Assembly: GCF_012489685.1 (NCBI RefSeq)
Contig: NC_080045.1
Span: 9,573,648-9,637,647, forward strand
DNA: 64,000 nt
Reading direction: 5' to 3'
Origin: Lotus japonicus
Lineage: Eukaryota > Streptophyta > Magnoliopsida > Fabales > Fabaceae
Made by a program: the position numbers and the translations under genes. Position 1 is the stretch's first letter; every line of letters begins with the position of its first letter. The notes below the pieces were generated by a model. The model saw only the letters and a list, made by a program, of their open reading frames with translations, was not told where the DNA came from and did no database searches. Shown here one piece after another: positions 34,637 to 46,800 of the stretch.

Positions 34637-34955
34637 TGGACTGGGCGAGACCCCAGGGTCCCTTGCTCAGAAGCGCTGGCCTAGGGCGATGAGCGGACCA
34701 GGGACTTGGGCCTTCATCTCGGAGGCCCAACTGGCCCATTAGGATGATTTAGAGGCGCTAAGCCCAACTCCCCCAACTATAAATAGGGGAGGGATACCGA
34801 TTGTAAAGGACTTTTGGCTCATTTGTGAGAAAACAAGATTGAAATTTAGTTATTCTCTCTCTAAATCGGTTACGCTCTCACTTTCCCAAGAAATCTCACA
34901 TCACGTTCCTTACACCTTAGGTACTATACCTCATCTCAATGTTCATGAAGGAACA
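34637..34955 (+). repeat. 3' LTR of the Tat-like gypsy element
   Basis: 319 bp, TGGACTGGGCGAGACCCC...GAAGGAACA, followed by TGCTT. It is more diverged from the 26037 LTR than the two 5' copies are from each other. The upstream 30 bp are not purine-rich. A purine-rich stretch (GTGAGGGAAGGAGATTTTAAAAGATGGG) occurs near 34070-34098, which would fit a longer true LTR starting near 34095. Confidence 0.75.
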
Positions 34956-35868
34956 TGCTTGATCTCAATTAATGGAAGAAATTCAGGTTTAGAATTAATG
35001 GAAGAAATTTAAATATGAAGTTGAATAGTTATATATTTTGATTGACTATTCATTTTCGGAAACATCACGTCCGGTATAACCCTAAGGTGTAGGCCAACAA
35101 ATCGGAGATTGTGGAGGAAAAACCTCTCTCCTGGCCAATGTCCAAGTGTTAAGAACTCAATGAGGTGGTAACTCGAAATGTAGTTGTCTTCGATTATAGC
35201 ATCTCTAAATCAGCTTGTCCTCTCCATAGTGAGTCTCGCGATAATGACCACAGTACGTCACCTACTGCTTGAGAGGGTAAAAAACCAACGTCGACATAGA
35301 GTTATTCTCAAGGAGCTCAAAGTCCACGCTTGTAGCGTCCCGTTTCTCATTTCGTATCATTATTATCACTGAAGTCTGGCGTTAAGCACCCACACAACAC
35401 ACAACAAGTAGAGAGAGTCAACTTCTAAAAACAAATGACCTCTAGGAATAAACAAACAATATAAGCATAGTTCTCAACTACATTTCCCACATCAATAAGA
35501 TAAACATCTCAATCACATTAAGCATGTTACCAATCGTCATAATTTCATAAGCAAGTAAACATGTTATAAGCACACAAACATGTTCTCAATCATCACAGGT
35601 CAACACAGTTAGAACCTAAATGAGTTAGTCTATACGCACTACAAAATCTGGATATACGCCAACGACCATGCATGAGAGGAAGGACAATCACACATAAACC
35701 CATGAATTGATTTTATTCAAAGGAGCATCAAACTCATGAAAATTGAAATAATCAGAAGTCAAATGCTTTGTTTGAAGAAGCAACGAAAGCAAACAACTAG
35801 AAACAAGCAATTAGAAACAAGAAAACAAAGCAAAACATTGTGCTTGTTCACTTGTGACTAGTTAAACC
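34956..35868. other. No gene recognised
   Basis: AT-rich sequence right of the gypsy element. The middle (about 35040-35390) has words seen in LTR leaders (GGTATAACCCTAAGG, TAGCGTCCCGTTTCTC), so it may be old LTR DNA, but no second copy is in view. No open frame is convincing. Confidence 0.4.
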
Positions 35869-37465
35869 CAGTGGCGGATCCAGGACCCCGAGGTCAGGGG
35901 GTTCAAATTTGTCTATGACCTTCCTAAAATTAAAAACACACCATAATCAGTAAAAACATGGCAGCACTACTCTATTTTAACAAAGGAAAGAGGATTAATA
36001 ATATAATTAAGCATTTAATTAAACACTTTGATTCATATCAGAACAAGGTAATTTGCAGCAGCTTGCATATACAAACAATTGAGCTGCCAATTGGAATGGC
36101 AAGTTACCATGCCATTATTTATTTATTTTTGATAAGCAAAGCATTCATTAAAATCAAGCACAAGGAGTGCTAACAGCAATACAACGTTTGAGAAATCAAT
36201 TACCTTACACACAAATCAGACCCAAGTAATCACTAAGAACTAAGGACAGCAACATACTTCATAGTTAAGTTATCCAAACAACATTAATAACTACCTTACT
36301 ACCCAGCCCCAAGAAAGCAAAAGATGATACAGTAACACCATAGGTTACAAAAGACAAAACACCCTGCAAGATATAGCAAGCGATCCATCACATGTTGGTG
36401 CTCACCATGCCATTATTTATAAATCAACAAAACCATGATGCTTGCAGCTCAACACAATCAAATAGTCAATGTATTTCAGTTTTAACTCAATTCTTTTCAA
36501 TATAGGCAACACTAAAATTATTCCAGTAAATGAAACAAATTTGAAATGAAAGTATAAATTTAAAATGTATCAACACTATATCCGTTTAACATTTAAGGTA
36601 ATGAGAAGAAGTGCACATCCCCTGATCACCTGATGCAGTTCACAAAGTTAGGCAAAAGATCATAGAGCATATGGACTTATGGGCTATGGCTATCTCAGTG
36701 CGAGGACCCGGGCAGGAGTTGTATATGATTATTTGTATGAGCTGCATGATGTACAAAGATTGCCATTTCATACAATATAACTATTACTAGTGGTAATTTT
36801 AGGTCATTCTTTTCGTGCCAATTGATGCTATTTGGTCATTATATCATTGCTGAGGATGAATGTAGTTTGTGTTTGGAATAAGTTACATTCAACGTCAATG
36901 GAAAAGAATGAAACAAGTTGTTGATTCAAAAAAAGAAAATATAAATTTGAACTTGGAATTGAAGGGGAAAATCTTGAAAACAAGAAACTAGGATAAACAA
37001 ATTGAACAGGTGAGAATAATTAGAAGATTATAACTTTAGAAATTAGGGGAAAAACAGAAATTAGGGTTAGGAAAAAATCAGCCATGCCCATACCTGTAGA
37101 AATTAGAACCGCAGAGGCACAGCCAAAGGCAGGGGCGCACGGCTGGAGAGTGGCACGTGGTGGTGCGGCGGCGGCGGCCGGCATGGTGGTGGCCGGTGGT
37201 GGTGCTTGGCCAGCTTGGGAAATCAGAGAATGAGAGCGTGAGTGCAGAGTGCGTGCGTGGTGACTGTGAGAGGAGAGAGAGATCTGACTAATAGTGACTA
37301 TAGTGTGAGAGAGAGAGGAGTTGGGGTCTAGGGTGCAATATTAAATTTTCAGGGGGTTCAAAAAAAACATGTTATAGGGGGTAGGTTGAATTTTTTTTTT
37401 CTTCAGGGGGTTCAACTGAACCGGGTTCAACTGAACCCCCTGGGCCCTATGTGGGTCCGCCCCTG
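35869..37465. mobile_element. Non-autonomous hAT transposon, 1.6 kb
   Basis: The ends are CAGTGGCGGATCC... and ...GGGTCCGCCCCTG, imperfect inverted repeats (CAGnGGCGGA.CC). They are flanked on both sides by GTTAAACC (35861-35868 and 37466-37473), an exact 8-bp target duplication diagnostic of hAT. No transposase frame remains. Near the right end, read on the minus strand, there is a CT-rich leader, a GC-rich GGC-repeat stretch and a GT-donor-like CTACAGGTATGGG, which may be the old transposase first exon. A LINE fragment is nested at 36122-36403. Confidence 0.9.
36122..36403 (-). mobile_element. 5'-truncated LINE insertion inside the hAT element
   Basis: A 282-bp insert flanked by a 16-bp direct repeat ACCATGCCATTATTTA (36106-36121 and 36404-36419). 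On the minus strand its end reads AATGCTTTGCTTATCAAAAAT followed by an AT-rich tail, the usual 3' end of plant L1 elements. Only the 3' end is present. The long target duplication and tail indicate target-primed reverse transcription. Confidence 0.85.
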
Positions 37466-37710
37466 GTTAAACCTGACGAAAGTAGAAATCTGTCACATCA
37501 ACATAAGCTATGAAGCGTGCCTACAAGCCGAAAATGGAAATATCTTTTCAAGCTCTAACTTTCAACGGTCAAGAAGCTATCCAAATTCAAGTCAAGCATG
37601 AACATGATAATCTGAATTCAAGCAACCAAGTACATCCTATAAGCTATTGTGGACGATGAAAACCTGCTCAAAAGCATTTCTCGACAACACCAAAGTCTTC
37701 ATTCACCTAG

Positions 37711-38288
37711 CACAAATCAGATCAAGCATTTGTGATCAGAACGACTAGTTTCAACTCTCCAACGTCTACTCCATACACTCATTAAGTGTTACACCTTGTA
37801 ACGATTATATTTTGAAGACTTAGTATAAATAGCTTATGCAGTTGGAAGAAAGTGTTGATTTTTGGAGAAGCAATCACAATGGCTCAGAAGAAGAGGATGA
37901 GATTTAGAGTCAAATACTAAAAGAAATAAAAGAAGAGCATGAGCATGAGCTAAAGAGTCAAACTCACATATGCAAATGAGAGATTGTGATACAGAGTCAA
38001 ATCTATATTTATGAGAAGAAGAAGATGAAGGGAAACAAGAAGAAGAAGTAGAATGCATTAACACAAATCAGATCAAGCATTTGTGATCAGAACGACTAGT
38101 TTCAACTCTCCAACGTCTACTCCATACACTCATTAAGTGTTACACCTTGTAACGATTATATTTTGAAGACTTAGTATAAATAGCTTATGCAGTTGGAAGA
38201 AAGTGTTGATTTTTGGAGAAGCAATCACAATGGCTCAGAAGAAGAGGATGAGATTTAGAGTCAAATACTAAAAGAAATAAAAGAAGAA
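37711..38288 (+). repeat. Duplicated LTR-promoter-like block
   Basis: A 227-bp block (37711-37937) recurs at 38062-38288 with an offset of 351 bp and appears essentially identical. Each copy holds TTAGTATAAATAGC (a TATA box at about 37823 and 38174) and a leader starting GCAGTTGGAAGAAAG. The 124 bp between are GA-rich. The context looks like a copia LTR promoter region, but LTR ends were not found. Confidence 0.85.
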
Positions 38289-38289
38289 G

Positions 38290-38319
<30 letters not shown>
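38281..38319. repeat. (GAA)n microsatellite
   Basis: An uninterrupted GAA/AGA tract at the edge of the second promoter block, where copy 1 reads GAGCATGAGCATGAGC instead. Confidence 0.95.
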
Positions 38320-38320
<1 letters not shown>

Positions 38321-38446
38321 TAGTTGAGGATCCATTTATTCAATTCAACATCCATCTTAAAGACCTCAAATGAAGGAGCAATATCAAGATGAGGAGAATC
38401 AAGATTGAGTTGATTCAACGACGACATCAATATCTATGCTTGGGAG

Positions 38447-38640
38447 AGTCATAAGAATACTTGGGATGCCTAGAGAGGCAGAGATCAAAGAATACTCTGT
38501 TGAGCCTAGAGAAGCTCGTACAAGAATACTCATTGAGCCTGAAGAGGCTCGTACAAGAATACTCAACAATGCATAGAGAGACAATGACTAAAGAATATTC
38601 GTTTGTGCCTGAAGAGGCATATACAATAATACTTGTGAGA
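38447..38640 (+). repeat. Imperfect 40-50 bp tandem repeats
   Basis: Repeated modules of the form GAGCCTAGAGAAGCTCGTACAA followed by GAATACTC, about four times with drift. Inside each module the arms GCCT-AGAG-AGGC are self-complementary, so the RNA could form a series of short hairpins. This is typical of U5/leader parts of copia LTRs. Confidence 0.7.
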
Positions 38641-39329
38641 AAAAGTCCTTGATACTTGATAGTGAAAATCTACGTTGTTGCCAAGGACTGAATGTAAACT
38701 CACCGATATAGGGTGAATCGAGATAAAAGATGTGAGTGCATTGTCCGCTGCTTATCTCTTAACTTTATCGTCTGCACTACACGTCTATGGACGAAATGCG
38801 TATATGAAGATTACGTTATAACGTCTAGAAAAATCTAGTCAATCGCAATTGAATTATATGAACACAATCCAAACCCACTTGTTGTGTCCCTGTGGTCTAA
38901 CCTTCAAATGATAATTCTTCAAGACAACTTCCTGGTCGAATCCACATAGTTGACGAACCTTCCCAGTTTTGAATTATTAGTGGTCACCTCGGTCCGGCAA
39001 TGATAACCTACTTGGTTCCAAATACCCTACAGGCACTCATCTCATGCAAACGACACCTTATATCTCATGCAAGTCATAGTCAAGCTTGCAAGCATGACAT
39101 ATATCTCATAACATACATCATCATAGAATATTACATATATCTCATATCATGCACAATCAACAAACAATCAATATTATATCATATCATATCATAGATTGCA
39201 ACATCCCAACAATAACATCATATAGTCATCACGCAATATACAAGCATTAAAGCATAACATGATTCAATCAACACATAGCACACAAGACGCTCTAAGACCA
39301 AAGTGCCATAACATCGAATATTTTTCTTC
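38641..39329. other. No gene recognised
   Basis: The first part (to about 38960) continues the LTR-like leader style. The rest is AT-rich with CATA/ATCAT words and no believable frame. The solo LTR that follows is inserted into this background, as the sequence style resumes at 43466. Confidence 0.4.
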
Positions 39330-41588
39330 CTAAGTGTAAGGCCCGAGTTTTAGGCTTATGTTAAGTGAATAAACTTTTTATTCACGATTAGGGTTGATGT
39401 AATGTGAAGGGAAACCTGAACGAAAGTTTATTAAATTAAATATATTTATGAAGGAGAAAGTTCAGGAAAAGTTCAAGGATTTCATTATGATCGATAAAAG
39501 TTATAGCACGAACGTTTTACGCTTAAACCTAGGTCAGAAACCCTAGTATATAGCTAATTTTCACTTTTAGGCACGCTGGCAGTTAATTCCAAAAATCTTC
39601 AGAGAAATGTTAGAATTTCTCTTCTTCCATATATAACAATCGTTTCGAGGCGAAACTCTAGGATCTACGAACGTCCGATTCCAATCATCGGAAGTTTGCC
39701 GAAACCGAATCCCTGGTATTTCAAAACCCTAGAATTTCCCGACTTTGAGGACTTTATCTATTCAGAGCTTCAAATGAATATTCCACACGCGTACACCCAT
39801 TTCTCTTGATGATTTCAATCTTTCTTCAGAAGGAAGTTTTCCATTCCGACATTCGAGGCAAAAAGCAACTTATCGGGTAAAATAGTTTTACACCGACTTT
39901 GCACCGACTTTGCATTAGTTGCCAAAAATACAAGGAGACATCTTCTTAGCTTGGGAATTCCTTTGCCAAAACCTATCTTAGAATTCATGGTGAATGACGC
40001 CGGAAAAATCGGATTCGCGGAACTTTCATTTTCCCGCGAATTTCCACCTTCTATATATAGCAAACAAAGGAAGAAAAAACACAATTTTCCTCCATTTTCT
40101 CTCCTCTAAACCGCGGCCAAGAACAAGGAAGAAGGAAGAAGAGTTTTTCTTCATCGTTTGCTTGATCGTCGATCAATCAGTTGCTACTTCAAGGTTTCGA
40201 GGTATAGTCGCTAACCCTTACCTCCGATCGCTTTTTCCATAGCTTTTCTGTAGAGTTTTCTGAGCGGATAGTTTATGGGTTTTTGCAAAACTATCCTGAA
40301 TCTTTCATTTCTGATTCTAAACCTCTTCTATGTATGCCCAAGATCACTTCTGCCGGATTAGATTTTCCGTTATGTCGCCGGAATTCCGCCGGAATCAATT
40401 TGAACCTAAAATACCCATTTTATGTAGTTTTTGAGTAAAGTTCCAACCTCTAGGCTGAAAACTATCGCCTTAGCTTAGTGCTAGTAGGATTAGTTGTCAT
40501 AAACGTCGTTGGTGACGTCCCTGCAAAATTTTATTTTTGGGATTTCAGTTTTGAAAATCCTAAGTTAAAAATCATGACCAAAATACCCCTGCGACAGTTT
40601 TTGATCCGATAATTTTTCCGAGTTCAGAATACCCTTAGTTACGGCTTATGAAAGCATAGGAACCAAGTTTGATCGAAGAAAAATCGAACCCTACAATTAC
40701 CTATAGTGGCCGAGAGCTATAAGGGGGGAGGAGGAAATTTCCTTTTCCGAAAACTTGTCTTTTCGCGCTAGATTATCGTACCTTAGAGTATAGATTACTT
40801 CGAGTAACCTTAGTAAGTATCGATAGCTTAGTTTCCGATAGATTCTGATTGATTTTTGTGGTTTTGTTCTAAAGGTGATTTTGAGGAATTTCCTGAGGAT
40901 CAACACCTTGCTTGTGAAGAAGAGTTTGAAGTTTTTGCTGGAGAACCTTCAGGTGAGGGCTTCTCACTGAATCTCTAGTTAATGCTTAGGGTCGATATTT
41001 CGACATTGTTTACTGTTTATGCACTGAGATTGTGTGTGATTGAAAATGTTTTCTGAGGCTTCGGCTGACAATGTAGATGATTCATCTACTGAATGTTTTT
41101 GAAGATTGACTTACATGCTATGTGCTATGTGGGTAATCTAGGATGTGTGGTGCATGCTTTATATGCTAAGTGCTAAGTGTTTATGATGCGATTTATTGAT
41201 ATATGACATGTTGTTGATTGTGATGATTTAAATATGCTTTACACTGAAAATCTGAGATTCTGAATGGTGAGAATAGCGGGCAGGTCATGCCGATTTTATT
41301 TTGAGAGTTTTGAGAAAGTTTGATAGGACGAACGAGGTTCGGGCCTTGTATAGGGTTTATGGATCGAGACATTCTCTGGAGTCATTTGGGGATTCGAAGA
41401 TCCCGAGAACTTATAGGAATTGCGATAAGACTAAAAAGGATATTATTTTGAAAAGAAAATTCATAAGACATTAAACAACCTCTAAATCTTTAAGTAAGGG
41501 TAATAATCTCGAAAGGAGGCTTTGGATGAAAATCATAGTATGGAAAACGAGAAGTGTCGTTGGATCCAAGTGTTGAGTCTGTTGTTGT

Positions 41589-41823
41589 TGTGCTGTTGGA
41601 GCAGCGTTGGTTGTTGTGCTGTTGGAGCAGCGTTGGTTGTTGTGCTGTTGGAGCAGCGATGTTGTTGGGCTATCCTGGGGATAAGTCCGGGGAACCGTTA
41701 GTTCCCGAGTATGTGATACTCTTGTGCTGTTGGAGCAGCGATGTTGTTGGGCTATCCTGGGGATAAGTCCGGGGAACCGTTAGTTCCCGAGTATGTAATA
41801 CTCTTGTGCTGTTGGAGCAGCGA
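41589..41823 (+). repeat. Compound tandem repeat inside the solo LTR
   Basis: The core TGTGCTGTTGGAGCAGCG starts at 41589, 41615 and 41641 (26-bp period), then at 41723 and 41805 (82-bp period). The two 82-bp units differ by about one base. The core itself contains GCTGTTGGAGCAGC, an inverted repeat. Confidence 0.9.
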
Positions 41824-42492
41824 TGTGTGTTGTGAAGTGTGTCTTTTGTCGCAGAATCGACTTTGCCTTAGGGTAAGATTTTAGAGACTTTAATTTACCT
41901 AGAACACGTGGCGACGTGTCGAGTGAGATCGGAGACGTTGGTTGACTAATCATCCTGCATTCATGCAACATTAATGGGGTATTAACACAGGACGTACTCT
42001 AGACCTCGTCGGATTCCAAAATGGTCATAAGACCCGGATTTCCGTGATAGAGCGTCTGTAGACGTCTCTTGTAGCAGACCGAAATGGCAGACCTACGGGT
42101 TACGGCTGATCTGACTACCGTTGTTGTTGGAGTAAGAGGCACGCGGGCCGAAATGGCACCACCGTGGCTGGTGAAGGGCTGATCCGTTGATGTCCATCCG
42201 TTCCGGATTGCATATTGGTTGACTGGGTTAACCTGCATACATATCATGCAACATGCATACTAATTTAGTTGTTGAGTGTGATTGCTATTTGATTATCTTA
42301 CTTGTAACATGCTAAGTGTTATTATTGCGTTCATGTTATTGTGGAACATGCAACCCTAGGAATGATATCTTTAGCTATAAGCCTAAGTGGCTATCTATTA
42401 TTTGTACCTATTGGGTTTATTATCTACATAGTTCTTTAGAGTTGACCCTCGCGTCTTCTGTGTGTGTTTTGGCGGACAACGCCTTTTGTCAG

Positions 42493-42972
42493 ATGAACAT
42501 TGCGGATTGGTTCGCAATGGTCCACCCTTCGGGGGGGATTAGGTACGAGATGATCGACCAGGACGACCCCGGGTCGTGGGTGGTTGACCCCGCGAGCCAC
42601 CGAGCGACGTATTCGGGGCGTATCATGGAGGACCACGTGGATAGTGGAGGACTCTTGAGGTCAGGAGTGTTGAGGCGATGCTCTATCAGCTTCAACTTGC
42701 CACCGGGCGTTCACTGTGGACCAGGTCTTGGAGGAGCACCACCGCCACCGTCATCTTCAGAGGAGGAGGATCCCTCAGAGGAGATTCCAGTGGGAGTGCC
42801 TTCGGCAGGGTCTAGTGCACCCTCCGTTGCGATCATTGATGATCAGGGTTCGGGCCCTAAGCCCGTGAGTCCAGCATCGGAGAGCGTTGCAGGAGCGAGG
42901 GGAGGACGGATAGGGTTGATAGACTTGGTCGTTCTGGATTCTGATTCAGACGACGATCATGCTAGCACATAG
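42493..42972 (+). CDS. Hypothetical protein encoded within the LTR, 159 aa
   Basis: An open frame from ATG 42493 (MNIADWFAMVHPSGG) to TAG 42972. The frame is open further up to ATG 42316, but that extension looks random, and a splice-acceptor-like TTTTGTCAG directly precedes 42493. The N-terminal 80 residues are compact with Trp/Gly/Arg. The rest is a low-complexity Pro/Ser/Glu linker ending in an acidic tail, VLDSDSDDD. I recall similar hypothetical proteins annotated in other plant genomes from such LTRs. No function is known. GC content is higher than the surrounding LTR. Being in a solo LTR, it is an orphan copy. Confidence 0.5.
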   Translation: MNIADWFAMVHPSGGIRYEMIDQDDPGSWVVDPASHRATYSGRIMEDHVDSGGLLRSGVLRRCSISFNLPPGVHCGPGLGGAPPPPSSSEEEDPSEEIPVGVPSAGSSAPSVAIIDDQGSGPKPVSPASESVAGARGGRIGLIDLVVLDSDSDDDHAST

Positions 42973-43820
42973 TTTTGAGTGTTGGTATGAGCTCCTCGAG
43001 TTAGGATTAGTGTAGGAGTAGAGTTTTAGCTCTGACAGTCTTGCTTCATTTGTTACTTAGGGGACAGGGTAGATCCGCCTATAGCTTTTTGTGTGGTTTC
43101 CTTACGGGAATCACAGAGAGTTGGTTGGACTTAGGAGGTCTTATTTTCAGGCCATTGGGGTCAGCTGATTCTCAGTTTTGAGGGATGGTGTTGCGGGCAC
43201 TTCACCCTTTTCATTTGGTTTGTATATATTGCCTACGGGCATTGCACTTTTCTTTCCGTCACTGGAGGTTACTCGTGACGAGGTTGTTACTTACAGCGGG
43301 GGCTGTTTATATATTGTATATTAGTTTTATTACTTTTCGCATTTGGGTTTTATTTAATTCAGTCTTGTCTTAGTTATTATCAAAAAAAAATATTCACGTT
43401 TTTCCGCATTAAGTTTACTTTTGGTTACTAAAGTGACGCCACCGAAATCGGGGTGTTACACTAAGCGCATTCTTCCCAATCCCGACAACTTTGCTAACCG
43501 AACCTTAACAACAAGAGTAAATAAGTTACTAACCAAGGTCGTACAAAAGCTAGAGAGAGGAATCAACACATTTGAAAATAGCCTTGCAAACTAAACCCTA
43601 AACTTGGTTCATTTAGATTCAAGTCCCTCAACTTCTTAATATTTTCCAAGTAACCCCAACAAAGAACACATGATTAAAATGAACCCAAACAAGTTGGAGA
43701 CGAGAGACGCAGCGCGAACCTGTTGGAGCGAGACGACGGCGAGTGTTTGGCGTGGCGGCCACCGTCGACGGCGAGGGTGTTGTTGGTGTTCCAACCTCCG
43801 TTCTTTAGCAAATCACTCCC

Positions 43821-46800
43821 ATGTCGGTAGCTGTAGAGGGCGAAGCTGTGTCTTTTCAAGCTTCTGAAGCTCGTAATGATGTTCGTAGAATTCTTGAATC
43901 ATACTCCAAAGTAAGACCAATTTTTTCTCCAGTAAACTTTGTATTTTGCATTGCAATAAACTTTGTATTTTGAATTGCAATTTTTTGCTCATAATGATGT
44001 ATAGTTTTATCATTTTGAATGCTAAATGATGCTTACAACTTTGATTGCTGATGATTAATGGTTTCAATAGTAAAAGAAAATATAATTTGCTTGTTAGCAT
44101 AATGTTGACAGTATATTGGTTTTGTACTTGGTAGTTGGCTGAAGCTGGAGATTTTAATGACTCTGAAAACACCATCTTAGAGCTTGTCAAATTCCTTGAT
44201 TCTTTATCGGATACTACTCTTTCGGAACCAGACGATGAACGTGCGGAGAACAATGCATATGGGGCTCTGTTCGAGATCCATCGATACATTTCTTCTCCTT
44301 CTCTTCATCAGGTGAGCTAACTTCTGGATTTCAGTCATTTTTCACACTAGGGTTTTTTACTGCTTCTGTAATATAGACTTAGAAAATTGAAATCAAATAA
44401 CATAGAATCATGTCTATAGGTGGCATATATTTGTAATTTATACAGTCCACAACCTTGTATGGATCCTTAAATAGTACTATAGGAGATTAATAATTTCACA
44501 CTATAATCATATTATTGTTTGGATCATGCCTTCTTTCAAGCTCACGGTATAATGCAAGTTCTTCTAAAGAGTTTGTGTGTGTAGAGAGTGACTAAGGTCT
44601 AAGAGTGACTTTTTTATTATTTGGTGATGTGGCAGGAAGTTGTTGATGCTCTTTCCTTTGAACTGCCAAAAGCTGTTTCTAAGTTCGGGAGCATTTCAAG
44701 TAGACTTTTGGACATGGCAATTAGCATCATCGATCAGTTAATAGTGAAGTGTGGTCCAAGGGATATGCTTTCAATTCTCTGTAATGTGAGTTTGTGTTGT
44801 TCTTTACCATTAAATGCATACTTCAATCCATCTAAGATTTATGTGACATCTCATTAGTCCCTGATTGATTAGAAATATTGAATTGGTCCTGCTGATAATT
44901 GAATTCCATCAGTTTCTTCCCTTTAGGATTGGTTTGATTTCGCTGTAAGAACCATTTTGATGGTAAATTTACAATGATGGACTGACTTTTTGTTTTTTTA
45001 AATGGACCACTAACCTGATAACACATATTTGAAGGACCAACATGGACATTTGCTGCTTTAAATAGATGCTGCTTGCAGTTTATATCTTTCAATATCTTCT
45101 TGCTTATTGCGTAGGTAGAGTTGAAGTAGGTTAGTGGAGTGTAATTTTGCCTTTAAAGTGTATTTACAAAAGAATTATTGAATGAATCTTAATGTAGAAT
45201 CCAATTAATGTGTCAATAATGCTGAAGGCACTTGATAAGAAGGTACCCTAATAACCTCCATGTTTACAAATGTAACTACATCTTGTTTTGTGATGTATAT
45301 CCTCGGCTTGAGATTAATTTCCTTCCACTTTTATGACAGCCCATCACATAATTCTGACACCTCCTATTCACCTGTATTTCTTGCTTCCTGTTTATTAAAT
45401 TTTATTGTCTTATCTAACTCCGAAATATTCATTTCCTGACCTCTGGCCATAAATACCAAAAAATAAAATTTTCGCATAATCATATCATAGTTTCCTTGTG
45501 AAGAAATAAAGGACAGTGTCACCGTGACATTTAATTTTATTTACTTTTGGTTAATATCTTGATCCTATGCTTCTCTTAATTTAATTGAAACAGACATTAG
45601 GATACTCAAGTAAGATGACCAAGCCTGCCTGTTACATTGTCTCTCCTTTATCGGGGCTCTCAAAGGGTAATTTACAGTAAACTTTTCAATTACTGGATAT
45701 AATATAAAACTGTAACCTCTGTTCGACTAAAACAAGTTGGCAGCAAGTAACTTGCTTATTCCCTTCTAGTGTAGGGATTTAAATGATTATGTTCTTTTCT
45801 TGTTTCTTTTAGCGCATGAAACTCATGTCTGGATACATATTAAAAACACGCTTTTGGTTGTCTTGAACTTGAATCTTGGTTGCTCTGGGCTTAGTGTAAA
45901 GAGAACCCATTCTATCTGGCCTCAACAATGCAGATTCAGTTTGATGTGCACTGTCAAGTAGCTACAAGTTTATGATTATATTATATTTATTTTGAGAAAA
46001 TCAAATACAATATCAATTAAGTTTTACTTAGTTTTTTGAGATTTATTAAAAGTATTTATTATGTTTTCACCAACCTTACTGGCTAAGCAGATCCTAGGAT
46101 CAGTTTCAAATAGATATTTCAAGAGGGACAGATCCAGGCTATTAAAGTTGGTTAACATGCCTGAATGAAGGAGTAAAAGCAGAGAAGCAATTTCTTACAA
46201 AATGTTGTGCTTTTGCTTTGGCATTTTAACCGCTCTTATGAAGACAAGTTTTTTGGGTTGAACTAGTGATCTGAATCTTGAGTTTAACAGGACTGATAGC
46301 AAACAAATCTGAGACATTATTTGTTTGGGTAAAGTGGCACCATATGGGTGAGAAAGAATTGTGTCACTATTCTTGGTGAAAAAAACTCTCTAGCTTTTTT
46401 ATGATGTTGAAGTAGAAATTTGGATGTCTATGTGTGTGTTTGGTTTCAAATCTGGAGAGGCCAAACGTGGATCCAGAAATCCAAAAGCAACTATTTCTTG
46501 CTTCTGCAAACGTGGATCGGGGTCAAACGTGGATCTGCAGAAGTTTTCCAAACACACACATATGAGATGAGATAGCACTGATGAATTCTAAACGTTGTCC
46601 TTCCAATACAGTGAGGAATTAACAAATCATATTTTAAGATTCGACTTTTATATCAAATTAAAAAAAGTTCAATCACCCTAGTCTTGTTATCTGCCAGATT
46701 CTTTTGAGCTTTTTTTTTCTCTATAAGAATAAAGACCAATAGAGAATTTGTCTAACCACTTAAGCAACTGTAATACTAGTTTTAAGCTGAGCCTTTGTCT

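Larger units (their letters stand above)
26037..34955 (+). mobile_element. Non-autonomous Tat-like gypsy element with antisense gene
   Basis: The full-length copy: LTR 26037-26355, primer site, broken gag, protease, a stub of RT, a long remainder with a minus-strand gene, and LTR 34637-34955. RT, RNase H and integrase cores are absent, so it is a deletion derivative. The flanks GGCTT (left) and TGCTT (right) agree at 4 of 5 bases, a possible target duplication. A solo copia LTR sits inside at 28920-30126. The antisense gene between pol and the 3' LTR is a known trait of the Tat lineage. Confidence 0.8.
39335..43460 (+). mobile_element. 4.1-kb solo LTR (Tekay/Del-like gypsy) with 5-bp target duplication
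   Basis: Starts TGTAAGGCCCGAGTTTTAGG and ends GAAATCGGGGTGTTACA. The flanking CTAAG (39330-39334 and 43461-43465) is an exact 5-bp duplication, so this is one whole LTR with nothing else. TATA-like CTATATATAG is at 40051. An exon-like open block with AAAG acceptor and GTGAGG donor edges lies at about 40875-40952. Tandem repeats and an ORF follow further in. Very long LTRs of this kind occur in the chromovirus Tekay/Del lineage; the lineage name is an inference. Confidence 0.88.

Noticed and set aside
41589..41823. CRISPR-like regular repeats
   Set aside because: Eukaryotic LTR context, two different periods and nearly identical 'spacers'; a plain tandem repeat.
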